From: Candidatus Fermentibacteraceae bacterium
Lineage (GTDB): Bacteria; Fermentibacterota; Fermentibacteria; Fermentibacterales; JCC-6
Direction of reading: 5' to 3'
Length of the DNA stretch: 37,567 nucleotides
Assembly (NCBI GenBank): GCA_030592635.1
Contig: JAUVIS010000006.1
Span: 1-37,567, forward strand
Shown here: positions 1 through 7,278 of the stretch, in pieces
Layout: every line of letters starts with the position of its first letter
Numbering within the stretch: the stretch's first letter is position 1
The notes under the pieces: generated by a model
What the model saw: only the letters and a program-made list of their open reading frames with translations
What the model was told of the DNA's origin: nothing
Database searches by the model: none
Position numbers and translations under genes: made by a program

Positions 1-422
1 GAGGGTTCTGTTCCGCTTGCTCCCCAACTCTCGTCATATCGAAGAGTCTCCATAACAGTACCATTTTCGCTGTACAGGATTATTTCATCCGTAGAATTCC
101 GGAGCCTTGTCCACTCTCCACTCCAGGGAATCAGCCGGATTTCCGTACCGTACGCGGCTTTGAAGGAAAGATCGTTCGCACAGACGACACCGTAAGAGTC
201 CGGAGCAAGAAGATAATGCCCGAGAAATACCTGATTGTTCCCGTCGCTGAGCATCATACCTGCGATGTTTACCGCCTCGGTGGAGGCATTGTAAAGTTCG
301 ATCCACTCAAGGTGTTCATCAAGACCAAGAGTGCTTCCATCCGGATTATACATTACCTCGTTGATAACTACGGTTCCGGGAACCTGTGATAGAATAGCCG
401 TCATAGTCAGTAGAAATACCAT
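1..422 (-). CDS. Secreted lamin-tail-domain protein, 3' end cut by window edge
   Basis: Partial gene: 140 codons are visible and the reading frame runs off position 1 without a stop. The ATG at 422 is preceded by GGAG with a 5-base gap, which supports this start. Residues 1-16 form a short hydrophobic segment that could be a signal peptide (no lysine or arginine precedes it, so this is tentative). The mature part begins VVINEVMYNPDG and continues with HLEWIELYNAS and a short stretch ending in MLSDG. That is the typical opening of a lamin-tail (LTD) domain, an Ig-like fold found in secreted bacterial proteins, often beside nucleases, CotH-like kinases or C-terminal sorting domains. Which partner domain follows cannot be seen. 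It lies 44 bases beyond the DUF4126 gene on the same strand and may be co-transcribed. The family call is firm; function is unknown. Confidence 0.8.
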   Translation of the reverse strand, partial: MVFLLTMTAILSQVPGTVVINEVMYNPDGSTLGLDEHLEWIELYNASTEAVNIAGMMLSDGNNQVFLGHYLLAPDSYGVVCANDLSFKAAYGTEIRLIPWSGEWTRLRNSTDEIILYSENGTVMETLRYDESWGASGTEP

Positions 423-466
423 TGTCGCTCCGTTCGTTACACTAAAATTCTGATTGTCTCTTTACC

Positions 467-1015
467 CTATAGTCGAATTGCTTGTTTATGTTTCCTTCTT
501 ACGAGTAGAATACTTAGAATTATAAGAACTATTACTGCTGCCACGGGAACGGTTACCGCAAGTACTGATGTTGCAACAGCCGCACCGTCTTCCGCGGCAG
601 ACACCACTCCCGACGCCCCCAGAGGAGCCACCGCCGACCGCGCAGAGGCCGTTACTACCTGAACACCCGCGGCCACGCCGCCCCCGGCAACTGCCGCCAG
701 GGCCCACCTGAAGACCGGAGAGAGGTCGCCGACCATTGATGCGGTAAGAACGGTGCCCGCAATTGCTGCGGCAGGGGTAGCTATAATGTCAAGAGCGTTG
801 TTAACCACCGGAACAAAGTAAGCCACAATCTCAATCACTGTGGCAAGACCAAAGCCCAGAAGAGCAGGCCAGCTTCCAAGCCACTCAAACCCGGAAGCGG
901 GATTAAGATGACCCGAATGCACCGCAATGCTCATAACAAGCATTGGAACAAACACACGAAATCCGCATGCGGCACTGAGCGAGACCCCAACAAGCACACC
1001 AAGAACCCATTCCAT
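467..1015 (-). CDS. DUF4126-family integral membrane protein
   Basis: 182-residue membrane protein. An in-frame ATG exists at 1060, but the ATG at 1015 has GGAG five bases upstream and starts at the hydrophobic segment MEWVLGVLVGVSLSAACGF, so 1015 is preferred. The order of features (GFRVFVP near residue 18, a tryptophan-rich FEWLGSWPALL, a VIEIVAYFVPVVNNALD segment and later Ala/Gly-rich helices) resembles DUF4126 proteins. There is a C-terminal hydrophobic helix followed by a basic tail (RRKHK). Several membrane segments are expected; function is not known for the family. It begins 55 bases after the iorB stop on the same strand, so it may be the last gene of the ptb-buk-iorAB transcription unit, but nothing in the sequence ties it to that pathway. 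Confidence 0.7.
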   Translation of the reverse strand: MEWVLGVLVGVSLSAACGFRVFVPMLVMSIAVHSGHLNPASGFEWLGSWPALLGFGLATVIEIVAYFVPVVNNALDIIATPAAAIAGTVLTASMVGDLSPVFRWALAAVAGGGVAAGVQVVTASARSAVAPLGASGVVSAAEDGAAVATSVLAVTVPVAAVIVLIILSILLVRRKHKQAIRL

Positions 1016-1070
1016 AAACTCTCCGGTAGGGGGGACGACGCTTCTGTCGCCCCCTCTCATTCATTGTTTT

Positions 1071-1646
1071 CTAAAGGGCTTTGCCTCTTCTGAAAGCTTC
1101 CAGGTTAACTTCAAGAGCCTTTGGCGGTACTCTTTCCTCAATGGCTTTGAACCAGTTATCCTCGGGAATCTCCGGAAGATGCCGAGATGCGGCGCCAAGA
1201 AGAATGATGTTCACCACTCTGATATTCCCAAGCTCTTTCGCAATGTCTATAACGGGAATCATCAGGTTGGGAATACCCATATCATCAATGATTTTCTCCA
1301 CATCAGGATACACGGCAGAACCCGTGTTGACCGTCATGGGCTCTATTACAAGGTCACAGGTAATCATCTTCCCCTCTGGAGAAAGATAAGTGGCCCATCT
1401 GAGGCCTTCCATCTTTTCCAGGGAAAGCACCAGGTCGGCAGCTCCCTTTTCCACAAGAACGCTGTTCACCCTGTCTCCGAACCTAACATGGCTGGAAACC
1501 GATCCGCCCCTCTGGGCCATTCCGTGAACTTCACTCTTTTTTACATCGAAGCCGGAGAGCCATGCCGCGCTGCACAGAACCTCACTGGCCATGAGAATTC
1601 CCTGCCCGCCGGTTCCGCAGATTATGACATTCTTTACCTTGCTCAT
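1071..1646 (-). CDS. iorB: Indolepyruvate:ferredoxin oxidoreductase, beta subunit
   Basis: 191 residues, the usual length for IorB. It carries the gamma-type pyruvate:ferredoxin oxidoreductase domain: the N-terminal IICGTGGQGILMASEVL glycine motif, then SEVHGMAQRGGSVSSHVRFG, a signature of this family. With IorA it forms a cytoplasmic enzyme that oxidatively decarboxylates aryl pyruvates (from transaminated tryptophan, phenylalanine, tyrosine) to aryl-acetyl-CoA and reduces ferredoxin. The start codon overlaps the iorA stop as TGATG, so the two subunits are translationally coupled. In these families exact substrate preference (aryl versus branched-chain) cannot be read from sequence alone. 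Confidence 0.93.
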   Translation of the reverse strand: MSKVKNVIICGTGGQGILMASEVLCSAAWLSGFDVKKSEVHGMAQRGGSVSSHVRFGDRVNSVLVEKGAADLVLSLEKMEGLRWATYLSPEGKMITCDLVIEPMTVNTGSAVYPDVEKIIDDMGIPNLMIPVIDIAKELGNIRVVNIILLGAASRHLPEIPEDNWFKAIEERVPPKALEVNLEAFRRGKAL

Positions 1647-3436
1647 CAGATCACCCCCTCAAGATCTTTGGAGAGCGCGTCTTTGGGACACACCTGAACA
1701 CAGAGGTTGCAGTTGGGCCAGCAGAGCATCTCATTAATTATCGGGATCTTTTTTTCTTCGTCCCAGCTGATAGCAGGACAGCCCAGCTTCACGCACAGTT
1801 TGCAGTGGACGCATTTCTCGAGGTCGTGCACCGCGACCGTTTTCCGTTTGGGTTTGTACTGCATGATACAGGGCCTTCTTGTGATAATCACACCAAGTTC
1901 ATCCCTGTCGAACTCTTCCTGGAGTGCTCTCTTCATCTCGGGAAGGTCGTGTGGATCTACCACCCGCACATGCTTTACTCCGCAGGCAAGAACAAGTTTC
2001 TCCAGATCAAGCATCGGAGCGGGGGCGCCTCTGAGATTTTTACCTGTCGTCGGGTTCTCCTGACCGCCTGTCATGGCGGTTAGACTGTTGTCCATTATCA
2101 TCACAGTACCGGTACTTCCGTTGTATACCATGTCTATAAGACCGGTTATTCCCGAGTGGACGAATGTGGATTCCCCGATAGCGGCGACCAGTTTGGGCAT
2201 CTTCTCTCTGCCAACCGCCTTTTCAATGCCGGCCAGAACTCCTATTGAAGCACCCATGCAGACTACTGTTTCAAGAGCGTTGTACGGAGGCATAAGACCC
2301 AGAGTGTAACAGCCGATATCGCCGGTTGAGCTGGCTTTCATCTTTGAAAGAACATGGAAGGCTCCCCGGTGCGGACAGCCCGCGCAAAGTGTTGGAGGTC
2401 TTCCCGGAAGCGCAACCTCTTTGAATGTCACGGGCAGATTCTCTCCGTCCTTTATGCCTTTTCTCACAAGTTCCGGATTAAGCTCGCCCTCTACAGACAT
2501 CAATTCGCTGCCTTTTCCGTCCACAAGAAGTCTGGATCTGATCCTCTCTTCCAGATAGGGCTCTCCCTCTTCCACAAACATCACATCATCAACCTGGTCT
2601 ACAAATTCTTCGATAAGCTTCCATGGAAGAGGATTTGTCATTCCAAGCTTAAGAACACTGACCTCCGGATAAACATCCTTTACATACTGATAGCTGATAC
2701 CGCTGGTTATGATGCCAATGGATCTGTCGCCCATTTCTATTCTGTTCAGCGGACTGTCATATGCCCACTCTTCAAGAACTCGAAGTCTTGCTTCAATCCT
2801 TGAGTGCATTTTTCTTGCATTGGCAGGAATGGGTACCCTTTTGGCAATATTCTTCGTGTAGCCTTTTACCGGGATTTCAACACGGGGGCCGACCTCCACT
2901 ATGCTTTTGGAATGACATATCCTCGTTGTTACCCGGAGCATAACAGGAGTATCAAACTTCTCGCTGATCTCGTAAGCCATACCGGTAAAATCCTTAGCTT
3001 CCTGGCTGTCGGATGGTTCAAGAATTACCACCTTCGCCGCTCTGCCCATAAGTCTGTTGTCCTGCTCGTTCTGTGAAGAGTGTACACCCGGATCATCGGC
3101 ACTGACAATTACTATTCCGCCTGTCGCTCCGATGTAGCTGAGGGTAAAAAACGGATCAGCAGCAACATTAAGACCAACATGCTTCATTGTTGAGAGAACT
3201 CTGGCCCCGCCAAAAGAAGCCCCCGCAACAACTTCCATTCCAACCTTTTCATTGGGTGCCCACTGAGCATCAATTTCAGGATATTCATCGCCAATGGCTT
3301 CCATTATCTCCGTGGAAGGTGTTCCCGGATATGAGCTGGCAAAGTGTACACCGTTTTCCCACGCGCCCCTTGCGATAGCTTCGTTTCCCGACAGAAACAG
3401 CTTCCCGGAATCAACTGCGTTGAGCTTCTTCCTCAT
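1646..3436 (-). CDS. iorA: Indolepyruvate:ferredoxin oxidoreductase, alpha subunit
   Basis: 596 residues, full length for IorA. Order of domains: N-terminal pyrimidine-binding domain (SYPGTPSTEIMEAI, then APNEKVGMEVVAGASFGG), a middle transketolase C-like domain, the thiamine-diphosphate domain (LCAGCPHRG, then GDIGCYTLG, and DNSLTAMTGGQENPTTG), and a C-terminal ferredoxin-like tail. The tail has two cysteine clusters: C542, C545, C548, C553 and C572, C576, C579, C583, fitting two [4Fe-4S] clusters. The ATG at 3436 has AAGGTGA a few bases upstream. It converts 2-oxo acids to acyl-CoA with reduction of ferredoxin in the cytoplasm of anaerobes. It sits 27 bases after buk and overlaps iorB, which suggests that its acyl-CoA product is passed to Ptb and Buk. 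Confidence 0.95.
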   Translation of the reverse strand: MRKKLNAVDSGKLFLSGNEAIARGAWENGVHFASSYPGTPSTEIMEAIGDEYPEIDAQWAPNEKVGMEVVAGASFGGARVLSTMKHVGLNVAADPFFTLSYIGATGGIVIVSADDPGVHSSQNEQDNRLMGRAAKVVILEPSDSQEAKDFTGMAYEISEKFDTPVMLRVTTRICHSKSIVEVGPRVEIPVKGYTKNIAKRVPIPANARKMHSRIEARLRVLEEWAYDSPLNRIEMGDRSIGIITSGISYQYVKDVYPEVSVLKLGMTNPLPWKLIEEFVDQVDDVMFVEEGEPYLEERIRSRLLVDGKGSELMSVEGELNPELVRKGIKDGENLPVTFKEVALPGRPPTLCAGCPHRGAFHVLSKMKASSTGDIGCYTLGLMPPYNALETVVCMGASIGVLAGIEKAVGREKMPKLVAAIGESTFVHSGITGLIDMVYNGSTGTVMIMDNSLTAMTGGQENPTTGKNLRGAPAPMLDLEKLVLACGVKHVRVVDPHDLPEMKRALQEEFDRDELGVIITRRPCIMQYKPKRKTVAVHDLEKCVHCKLCVKLGCPAISWDEEKKIPIINEMLCWPNCNLCVQVCPKDALSKDLEGVI

Positions 3437-3463
3437 CGTTCACCTTTCTTCCTTTTGCCGCTG

Positions 3464-4540
3464 TTATTTGTATTCTCTTTCTTCTTCAATTTTATCCATA
3501 ACCCTCAAAACCCCCCGGACAAGAGCCTCAAGCTCCGCCTCGCCCGGAAAGACAAGAATCTTCCCAAGATAGGAAAGGTACTGAGTCAGAAGGTCTGTTA
3601 CCCAGAAGTTATATGCCATGCCTCCCGTTATGACAACCGCATCCACTTCACCGCGAAGGGCAGAAGCCATTGCTCCGGCCTCTTTTGCCATCTGATAAAC
3701 CATTGCCCGGAGTACAAGGTCAGCCTTTTCGTCACCGGCCTCAACTCTCTTTCTTATTCTGCCCACATGCTCTTCCTGAAGATAGGCGAACACGCCGCCC
3801 TTTTTGAGAAGCATTTTCTTCAGTTCCCCGGCGCTGTGCTTTCCACTGAAGCATAATTTCATAAGCCCGGTCATGGGAAGTCCGCCGGTTCTTGTTGAAC
3901 TGAATGGTCCATCATCATTAGCGTTGTTGGTATCTATCATTTTGCCCCTGCGGAGAGCGTTGACGCTGACTCCGCTTCCAAGATGCATAACTACCATATT
4001 CAGCTTATTCATGGGCTTGCCCAGCTTTTCCGAGGCTTTGTAGGCGACCATTCTTATGTTCAGCGCATGACTGAGGCTTACTCTGGGAAGAAGAGGATGT
4101 CCGCTCAACCTGGCTTCATCTATCATCTCATCCACACATACGGGGTCAACGAAGTAAGCGGGAACAGAAGCTTTCTCCGCAATGGCCCAGGCAATAAGCG
4201 CACCGAGATTCGACGGGTGGTCGGCCTGCAGAGTTGAACCATCCTTGATATCGTCAAGCAGTTTTGTGTTTACCCTGTATGTCCCGCTGGCCAGAGGCTT
4301 GAATGTTCCCCCCCTGCCCACAACCGCCGAGAGATCCTCCAGCCTGCAGCCCTTCTCCTTTAGAACTCCCAAAACAATATCGCGCCTGAAATCCATCTGA
4401 TCAAATGTTGTTTGAAAAGGCTCAAGATCGGAAGGGTCATGGTGAATGTTTTCTTCAAATATCAGTTCATCATTGGCGTAAAGACCTGCTTTGGTGGAAG
4501 TACCTCCTGGATTTATCGCCAGTATCAGTTTCCTCTCCAT
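3464..4540 (-). CDS. buk: Butyrate kinase / branched-chain fatty acid kinase family
   Basis: 358 residues, the usual size of Buk. It belongs to the acetate/butyrate kinase branch of the ASKHA superfamily: the N-terminal phosphate loop LAINPGGTSTKAGLY, GRGGTFKPLASGTYRVN, the HLGSGVSVNAL motif and the C-terminal VVITGGMAYN are all present. It transfers phosphate from an acyl-phosphate to ADP, giving ATP and a free short-chain acid. Its ATG shares one base with the ptb stop (TAATG), so the pair is translationally coupled. Given the neighbouring iorAB, the physiological substrate may be an arylacetyl- or branched acyl-phosphate instead of butyryl-phosphate; that is inference from context. Confidence 0.93.
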   Translation of the reverse strand: MERKLILAINPGGTSTKAGLYANDELIFEENIHHDPSDLEPFQTTFDQMDFRRDIVLGVLKEKGCRLEDLSAVVGRGGTFKPLASGTYRVNTKLLDDIKDGSTLQADHPSNLGALIAWAIAEKASVPAYFVDPVCVDEMIDEARLSGHPLLPRVSLSHALNIRMVAYKASEKLGKPMNKLNMVVMHLGSGVSVNALRRGKMIDTNNANDDGPFSSTRTGGLPMTGLMKLCFSGKHSAGELKKMLLKKGGVFAYLQEEHVGRIRKRVEAGDEKADLVLRAMVYQMAKEAGAMASALRGEVDAVVITGGMAYNFWVTDLLTQYLSYLGKILVFPGEAELEALVRGVLRVMDKIEEEREYK

Positions 4541-5436
4541 TATTTACTCCCTGCAATGACTGTACCAAGAGCCAGGCTGTTCAGCTTTGTGGAGGCGGTA
4601 TCAGACCGGCTGAGCATTACAATGGGAGCTGCCGCGCCCGCGATAAGACCACCAACTTCCGCATTGGTCATGTACATGAAACCCTTGGCAAAAATATTGC
4701 CGCAGGCAATATCATGAGTGACCAGCACATTTGCCCTGCCTGCAACCGGTCCGGTCATCTTCTTGATGGCTGCGGCGTCCGGATCCATTGCTCCATCAAC
4801 TGCCACGGGCCCGGCTACATCCATTCCCTCTATGCCTTCTTTTGCGATCTGTTCCCAGAGAACGGTTTCCGGCATCTTTTCACTGGCGACCTCAACTGCT
4901 GCCAGCAGAGCGACTCTTGCTCTGTCTGCCCCCAGTTTCAACATAATGTCTGCGGCATTGGAAGCAATCTGTTTTACTTCTTCCCTGTTGGGGCGGATGT
5001 TCATTCCCCCATCGGTAATGGCAACCAGCCGGTTCTGTTTCGGAGCGTGTACAACAGCCACATGGCTGAGAACTCTCCCCGTTCTTAAGCCTGCCTCTTT
5101 GTCAAGAACAGCCTTCAGCAGGATGGAAGTCTTTATAAGCCCCTTCATGAGGATGCCGGCTTTGCCGGAGCTGACAAGATTGACAGCCTTAAGAGCTGCT
5201 TCCGCCGGATCCTTACAATTGATAACCGTTATATCAGCGGGAAGTTCTCTTCCCAGCTCAGCAAGGGATTTCATTACTTCTTCCTCGGAGCCAACAATTA
5301 TGCTTCCGGCAAGGCCGGAATCTGAAGCCTCAATAAGAGCTTCCAGTGAAGAAACATCGTGACCCATGGGAACTGCGACTGTGGCGCCCGCAAGAGCTCT
5401 GGCGGCCTTTCTTATCTCAGAAAAATTGGACAGCAA
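4540..5436 (-). CDS. ptb: Phosphate butyryltransferase / phosphotransacylase family
   Basis: 298 residues from the TTG at 5436. The frame stays open upstream to 5787, but GGAGG lies six bases before this TTG and the family is about 300 residues long, so the long N-terminal extension is rejected. Recognisable parts are VAVPMGHDVSSLEAL near the N-terminus, AGILMKGLIKTSILLKAVLD in the middle, HAPKQNRLVAITDGGMNIRP, and the C-terminal VAGRANVLVTHDIACGNI region. The enzyme exchanges CoA of an acyl-CoA for phosphate, giving acyl-phosphate for Buk. It is the first gene of the ptb-buk-iorA-iorB unit. The upstream spacer contains a possible promoter overlapped by a perfect inverted repeat (see separate entries), so regulated expression is plausible. 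Confidence 0.92.
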   Translation of the reverse strand: MLSNFSEIRKAARALAGATVAVPMGHDVSSLEALIEASDSGLAGSIIVGSEEEVMKSLAELGRELPADITVINCKDPAEAALKAVNLVSSGKAGILMKGLIKTSILLKAVLDKEAGLRTGRVLSHVAVVHAPKQNRLVAITDGGMNIRPNREEVKQIASNAADIMLKLGADRARVALLAAVEVASEKMPETVLWEQIAKEGIEGMDVAGPVAVDGAMDPDAAAIKKMTGPVAGRANVLVTHDIACGNIFAKGFMYMTNAEVGGLIAGAAAPIVMLSRSDTASTKLNSLALGTVIAGSK

Positions 5437-5482
5437 TGAAAACCTCCGTTTTCTATGGGATTTACTCACAACAACTGATATG

Positions 5483-5510
5483 ATACTATGGTTGAAAAGA
5501 GTTCTTTCAA
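5483..5510 (-). promoter_or_regulatory. Possible promoter of the ptb operon
   Basis: On the minus strand TTGAAA (5510-5505) matches five of six bases of a sigma-70 -35 box, followed after 16 bases by TAGTAT (5488-5483), four of six for a -10 box. TATCAT (5485-5480) is an alternative -10 with a longer 19-base spacer. It lies about 50 bases upstream of the ptb TTG start. Prediction only. Confidence 0.4.
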
Positions 5511-5512
5511 CC
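5490..5512. promoter_or_regulatory. Perfect inverted repeat in the ptb/HAD divergent spacer, possible operator
   Basis: GGTTGAAA (5490-5497) and TTTCAACC (5505-5512) are perfect 8-base inverted arms separated by 7 bases. The repeat overlaps the predicted -35 region of ptb and lies just downstream of a weak plus-strand promoter-like pair (TTTACT at 5461, TACTAT near 5484). Its position between divergent genes suggests binding of a dimeric regulator; no regulator gene is seen in the window. Confidence 0.4.
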
Positions 5513-5546
5513 AGACCAGAGGAGGATAAGACTGAGACTTGCAGAG

Positions 5547-6191
5547 TTGTGGAAACAGGCTCAGGCTGTTCTTTTTGATTTTGACGGCGTGCTGGCAGAC
5601 AGCGAGCCTTTCTATAGAAAATCATGGAACCTGGTTCTTGCGGACTACAATCACTCAATCCCGGAAAAGGAATACTGGAAGCACTGGGCTTTCTGCGGCG
5701 AGGGCCTTTCCGGTGAAATGAAAAGAACAGGGCTTCAGGTGAAAGACACAGAAGCAGCCCGGGCCCGGCAGAAAAGCCTGTATACACGCATCTGCGAGAA
5801 TGGACAGGTTCCTCTTTTTCCTTTCGCTTCCGCTGTTCTTAAAATGGCAATTCCAAAAAAACATTGCGCAATAGCCTCCAACACCGATAGCAGCCTGATA
5901 ATGACCATCGCGGGAAATTCCTTTGACTCTCTTCCTCCTGTTATCGGGAGAAACGGTCTCCGCCCGAAGCCCTTCCCTGACATCTTCCTGCGAGCGTCTG
6001 ATTTTCTCTCTGTTGACCCGTCCAGGTGCCTTGTTTTTGAGGATGCATGGAAAGGGGTAAAAGCCGCGGAATCTGCCGGGATGCCTGCCGTACTCGTCCG
6101 TAACGGATACAACGCAGGTCTTCCCGCACCCGGGGCAGCCTGTGAGATTCAGGGACTTGAGGAATTGTATCTCTTCCTGAGGGGGTTGTAA
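5547..6191 (+). CDS. HAD-superfamily phosphatase, beta-phosphoglucomutase-like
   Basis: 214 residues from TTG at 5547. All four HAD motifs are present: FDFDGVLADSE (nucleophile D11 and D13), the SNTDSS motif II serine/threonine, a lysine in GLRPKPFPDIF (motif III) and VFEDAWKGVKAAESAGM (motif IV acids). A small helical cap between motifs I and II places it in the beta-phosphoglucomutase/phosphoglycolate phosphatase branch (subfamily IA). The start is uncertain: the strong GGAGG at 5521-5525 is 21 bases from the TTG but only 6 bases from an in-frame CTG at 5532, so translation may begin at that unusual codon. The stop overlaps the next start (TAATG). The substrate, a small phosphorylated metabolite, cannot be named. 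Confidence 0.8.
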   Translation: MWKQAQAVLFDFDGVLADSEPFYRKSWNLVLADYNHSIPEKEYWKHWAFCGEGLSGEMKRTGLQVKDTEAARARQKSLYTRICENGQVPLFPFASAVLKMAIPKKHCAIASNTDSSLIMTIAGNSFDSLPPVIGRNGLRPKPFPDIFLRASDFLSVDPSRCLVFEDAWKGVKAAESAGMPAVLVRNGYNAGLPAPGAACEIQGLEELYLFLRGL

Positions 6192-6742
6192 TGAGCGGTG
6201 ATCTTGTTATGTACCACACCTTTGCCGTGCCCGCGTTCATGTTCGCGGCAGGTATTGCTCTTTCCTTTTTCGGAAGCCGTCTTGTTCCATTCGCTCTTGT
6301 TATCTGCGCGCTTGTCCTGGGCTTTCTGCACGGCGGTTCTTTCCTTTTACAATTCACAGATAACGCTGATGTTATACGATTTGGTCCGATCATACTGGCT
6401 GTTCTTCTCGCTGTTCTTGTCTCATTTCTGTACAGAATAGCATTTTTTCTTGCGGGGTTTTTCATTGGATTTTTTGCCTTATCCGCCCTTTTCCCCGATC
6501 TGGCCTTAATTTACACCGGTGCGCTTGCCCTTGCAGCCGGAGCCCTTGTTTATGTATCAAGGAATTTTGTATTCTCGGTACTTACAGCTCTTATGGGAGC
6601 TGGACTTACAGCAACGGGGGCTGTAAATCTTCTAGCCTGGGTTAATGTTTCTGCGGGCATTACTACATACTGGTCGATAGTTGTGATAATGTTTATTGCA
6701 GGAACTGTCTATCAAATAAAAAGAAGAAGGAGAGGGAAGTAA
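6191..6742 (+). CDS. Polytopic membrane protein of unknown function (DUF4203-like)
   Basis: 183 residues. About six or seven hydrophobic segments cover nearly the whole chain, ending in a basic tail KRRRRGK on the cytoplasmic side. Alternating Gly/Ala-rich and Phe-rich helices (for example ILAVLLAVLVSFLYRIAFFL and FFIGFFALSALFPDLALIY) recall DUF4203/TMEM198-like proteins, but I am not certain of the family. Its ATG overlaps the HAD stop (TAATG), so it is co-translated with the phosphatase. The next gene starts three bases later. No catalytic motif is visible and no function is proposed. Confidence 0.65.
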   Translation: MSGDLVMYHTFAVPAFMFAAGIALSFFGSRLVPFALVICALVLGFLHGGSFLLQFTDNADVIRFGPIILAVLLAVLVSFLYRIAFFLAGFFIGFFALSALFPDLALIYTGALALAAGALVYVSRNFVFSVLTALMGAGLTATGAVNLLAWVNVSAGITTYWSIVVIMFIAGTVYQIKRRRRGK

Positions 6743-6744
6743 TA

Positions 6745-7278
6745 TTGTCTCAGCGACTAATGGATTACGGAATTGTACTGGCAGTGGTCCTTGTTCTCTC
6801 CGGACTTTTCCGGCTTTCCCGGTGGCTTCTGGGTATTTTCATTAAGACCCGGGAAAACAAAGGAAGCACATTCACTTCCGATCAGGCCCTTGTATGGGGA
6901 ATGCGGTTTCTTCTCGGGGGCATGCTTCTTCTTCCTTTTGTAACCAGTATTCTTGCTTTCATTCAGAACCGGCAGCTTGTCGGCGGAATGACTCTTCACC
7001 TGGGGCTGACTGCCGTTTCGGTTGTTCTTTTCAGCTTCGCGGAAGACCTCTTCCGTGATTACAACAATTATCAGAACAGGAACTTGCAGCCCGTAGAGTG
7101 GCACACAAAGAAACTTATTCTTCCCCTTCTTCTCTTCTGGGTTACAGGATGCGTATTTCTCAGTCCCCTGTTCTACTCCGGACTAAGCATCCTGCTTGTA
7201 ATCTTCTACAGACTCTGTCTTTACTTCAGAAAGACAACAGTGCTGCCGAGCAAAAACAGGAAGCGTCGTAATGGCTGA
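6745..7278 (+). CDS. Polytopic membrane protein of unknown function
   Basis: 177 residues from a TTG start at 6745, which has a purine-rich GAGGGAAG upstream; an in-frame ATG at 6760 is the alternative. Four or five hydrophobic helices are visible: residues about 7-31, 51-71, 79-98 and two near the C-terminus (LPLLLFWVTGCVFLSPLFY and LSILLVIFYRLCLYF). It ends with a very basic tail (SKNRKRRNG). I do not recognise the family. It is packed between another membrane protein and a glycosyltransferase whose start it overlaps by eight bases, so a role in envelope glycan metabolism is possible but only by association. Confidence 0.65.
   Translation: MSQRLMDYGIVLAVVLVLSGLFRLSRWLLGIFIKTRENKGSTFTSDQALVWGMRFLLGGMLLLPFVTSILAFIQNRQLVGGMTLHLGLTAVSVVLFSFAEDLFRDYNNYQNRNLQPVEWHTKKLILPLLLFWVTGCVFLSPLFYSGLSILLVIFYRLCLYFRKTTVLPSKNRKRRNG

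Noticed and set aside
927-1697. Long open frame (256 codons) on the plus strand across iorB and its flanks
   Set aside because: Antisense to well-supported iorB and DUF4126 genes; the translation has no recognisable motif and typical mirror composition.
5437-5787. N-terminal extension of Ptb to an upstream ATG (415 residues in total)
   Set aside because: It would overlap the divergent HAD gene, adds low-complexity sequence unlike the family, and the TTG at 5436 has an ideal ribosome binding site.
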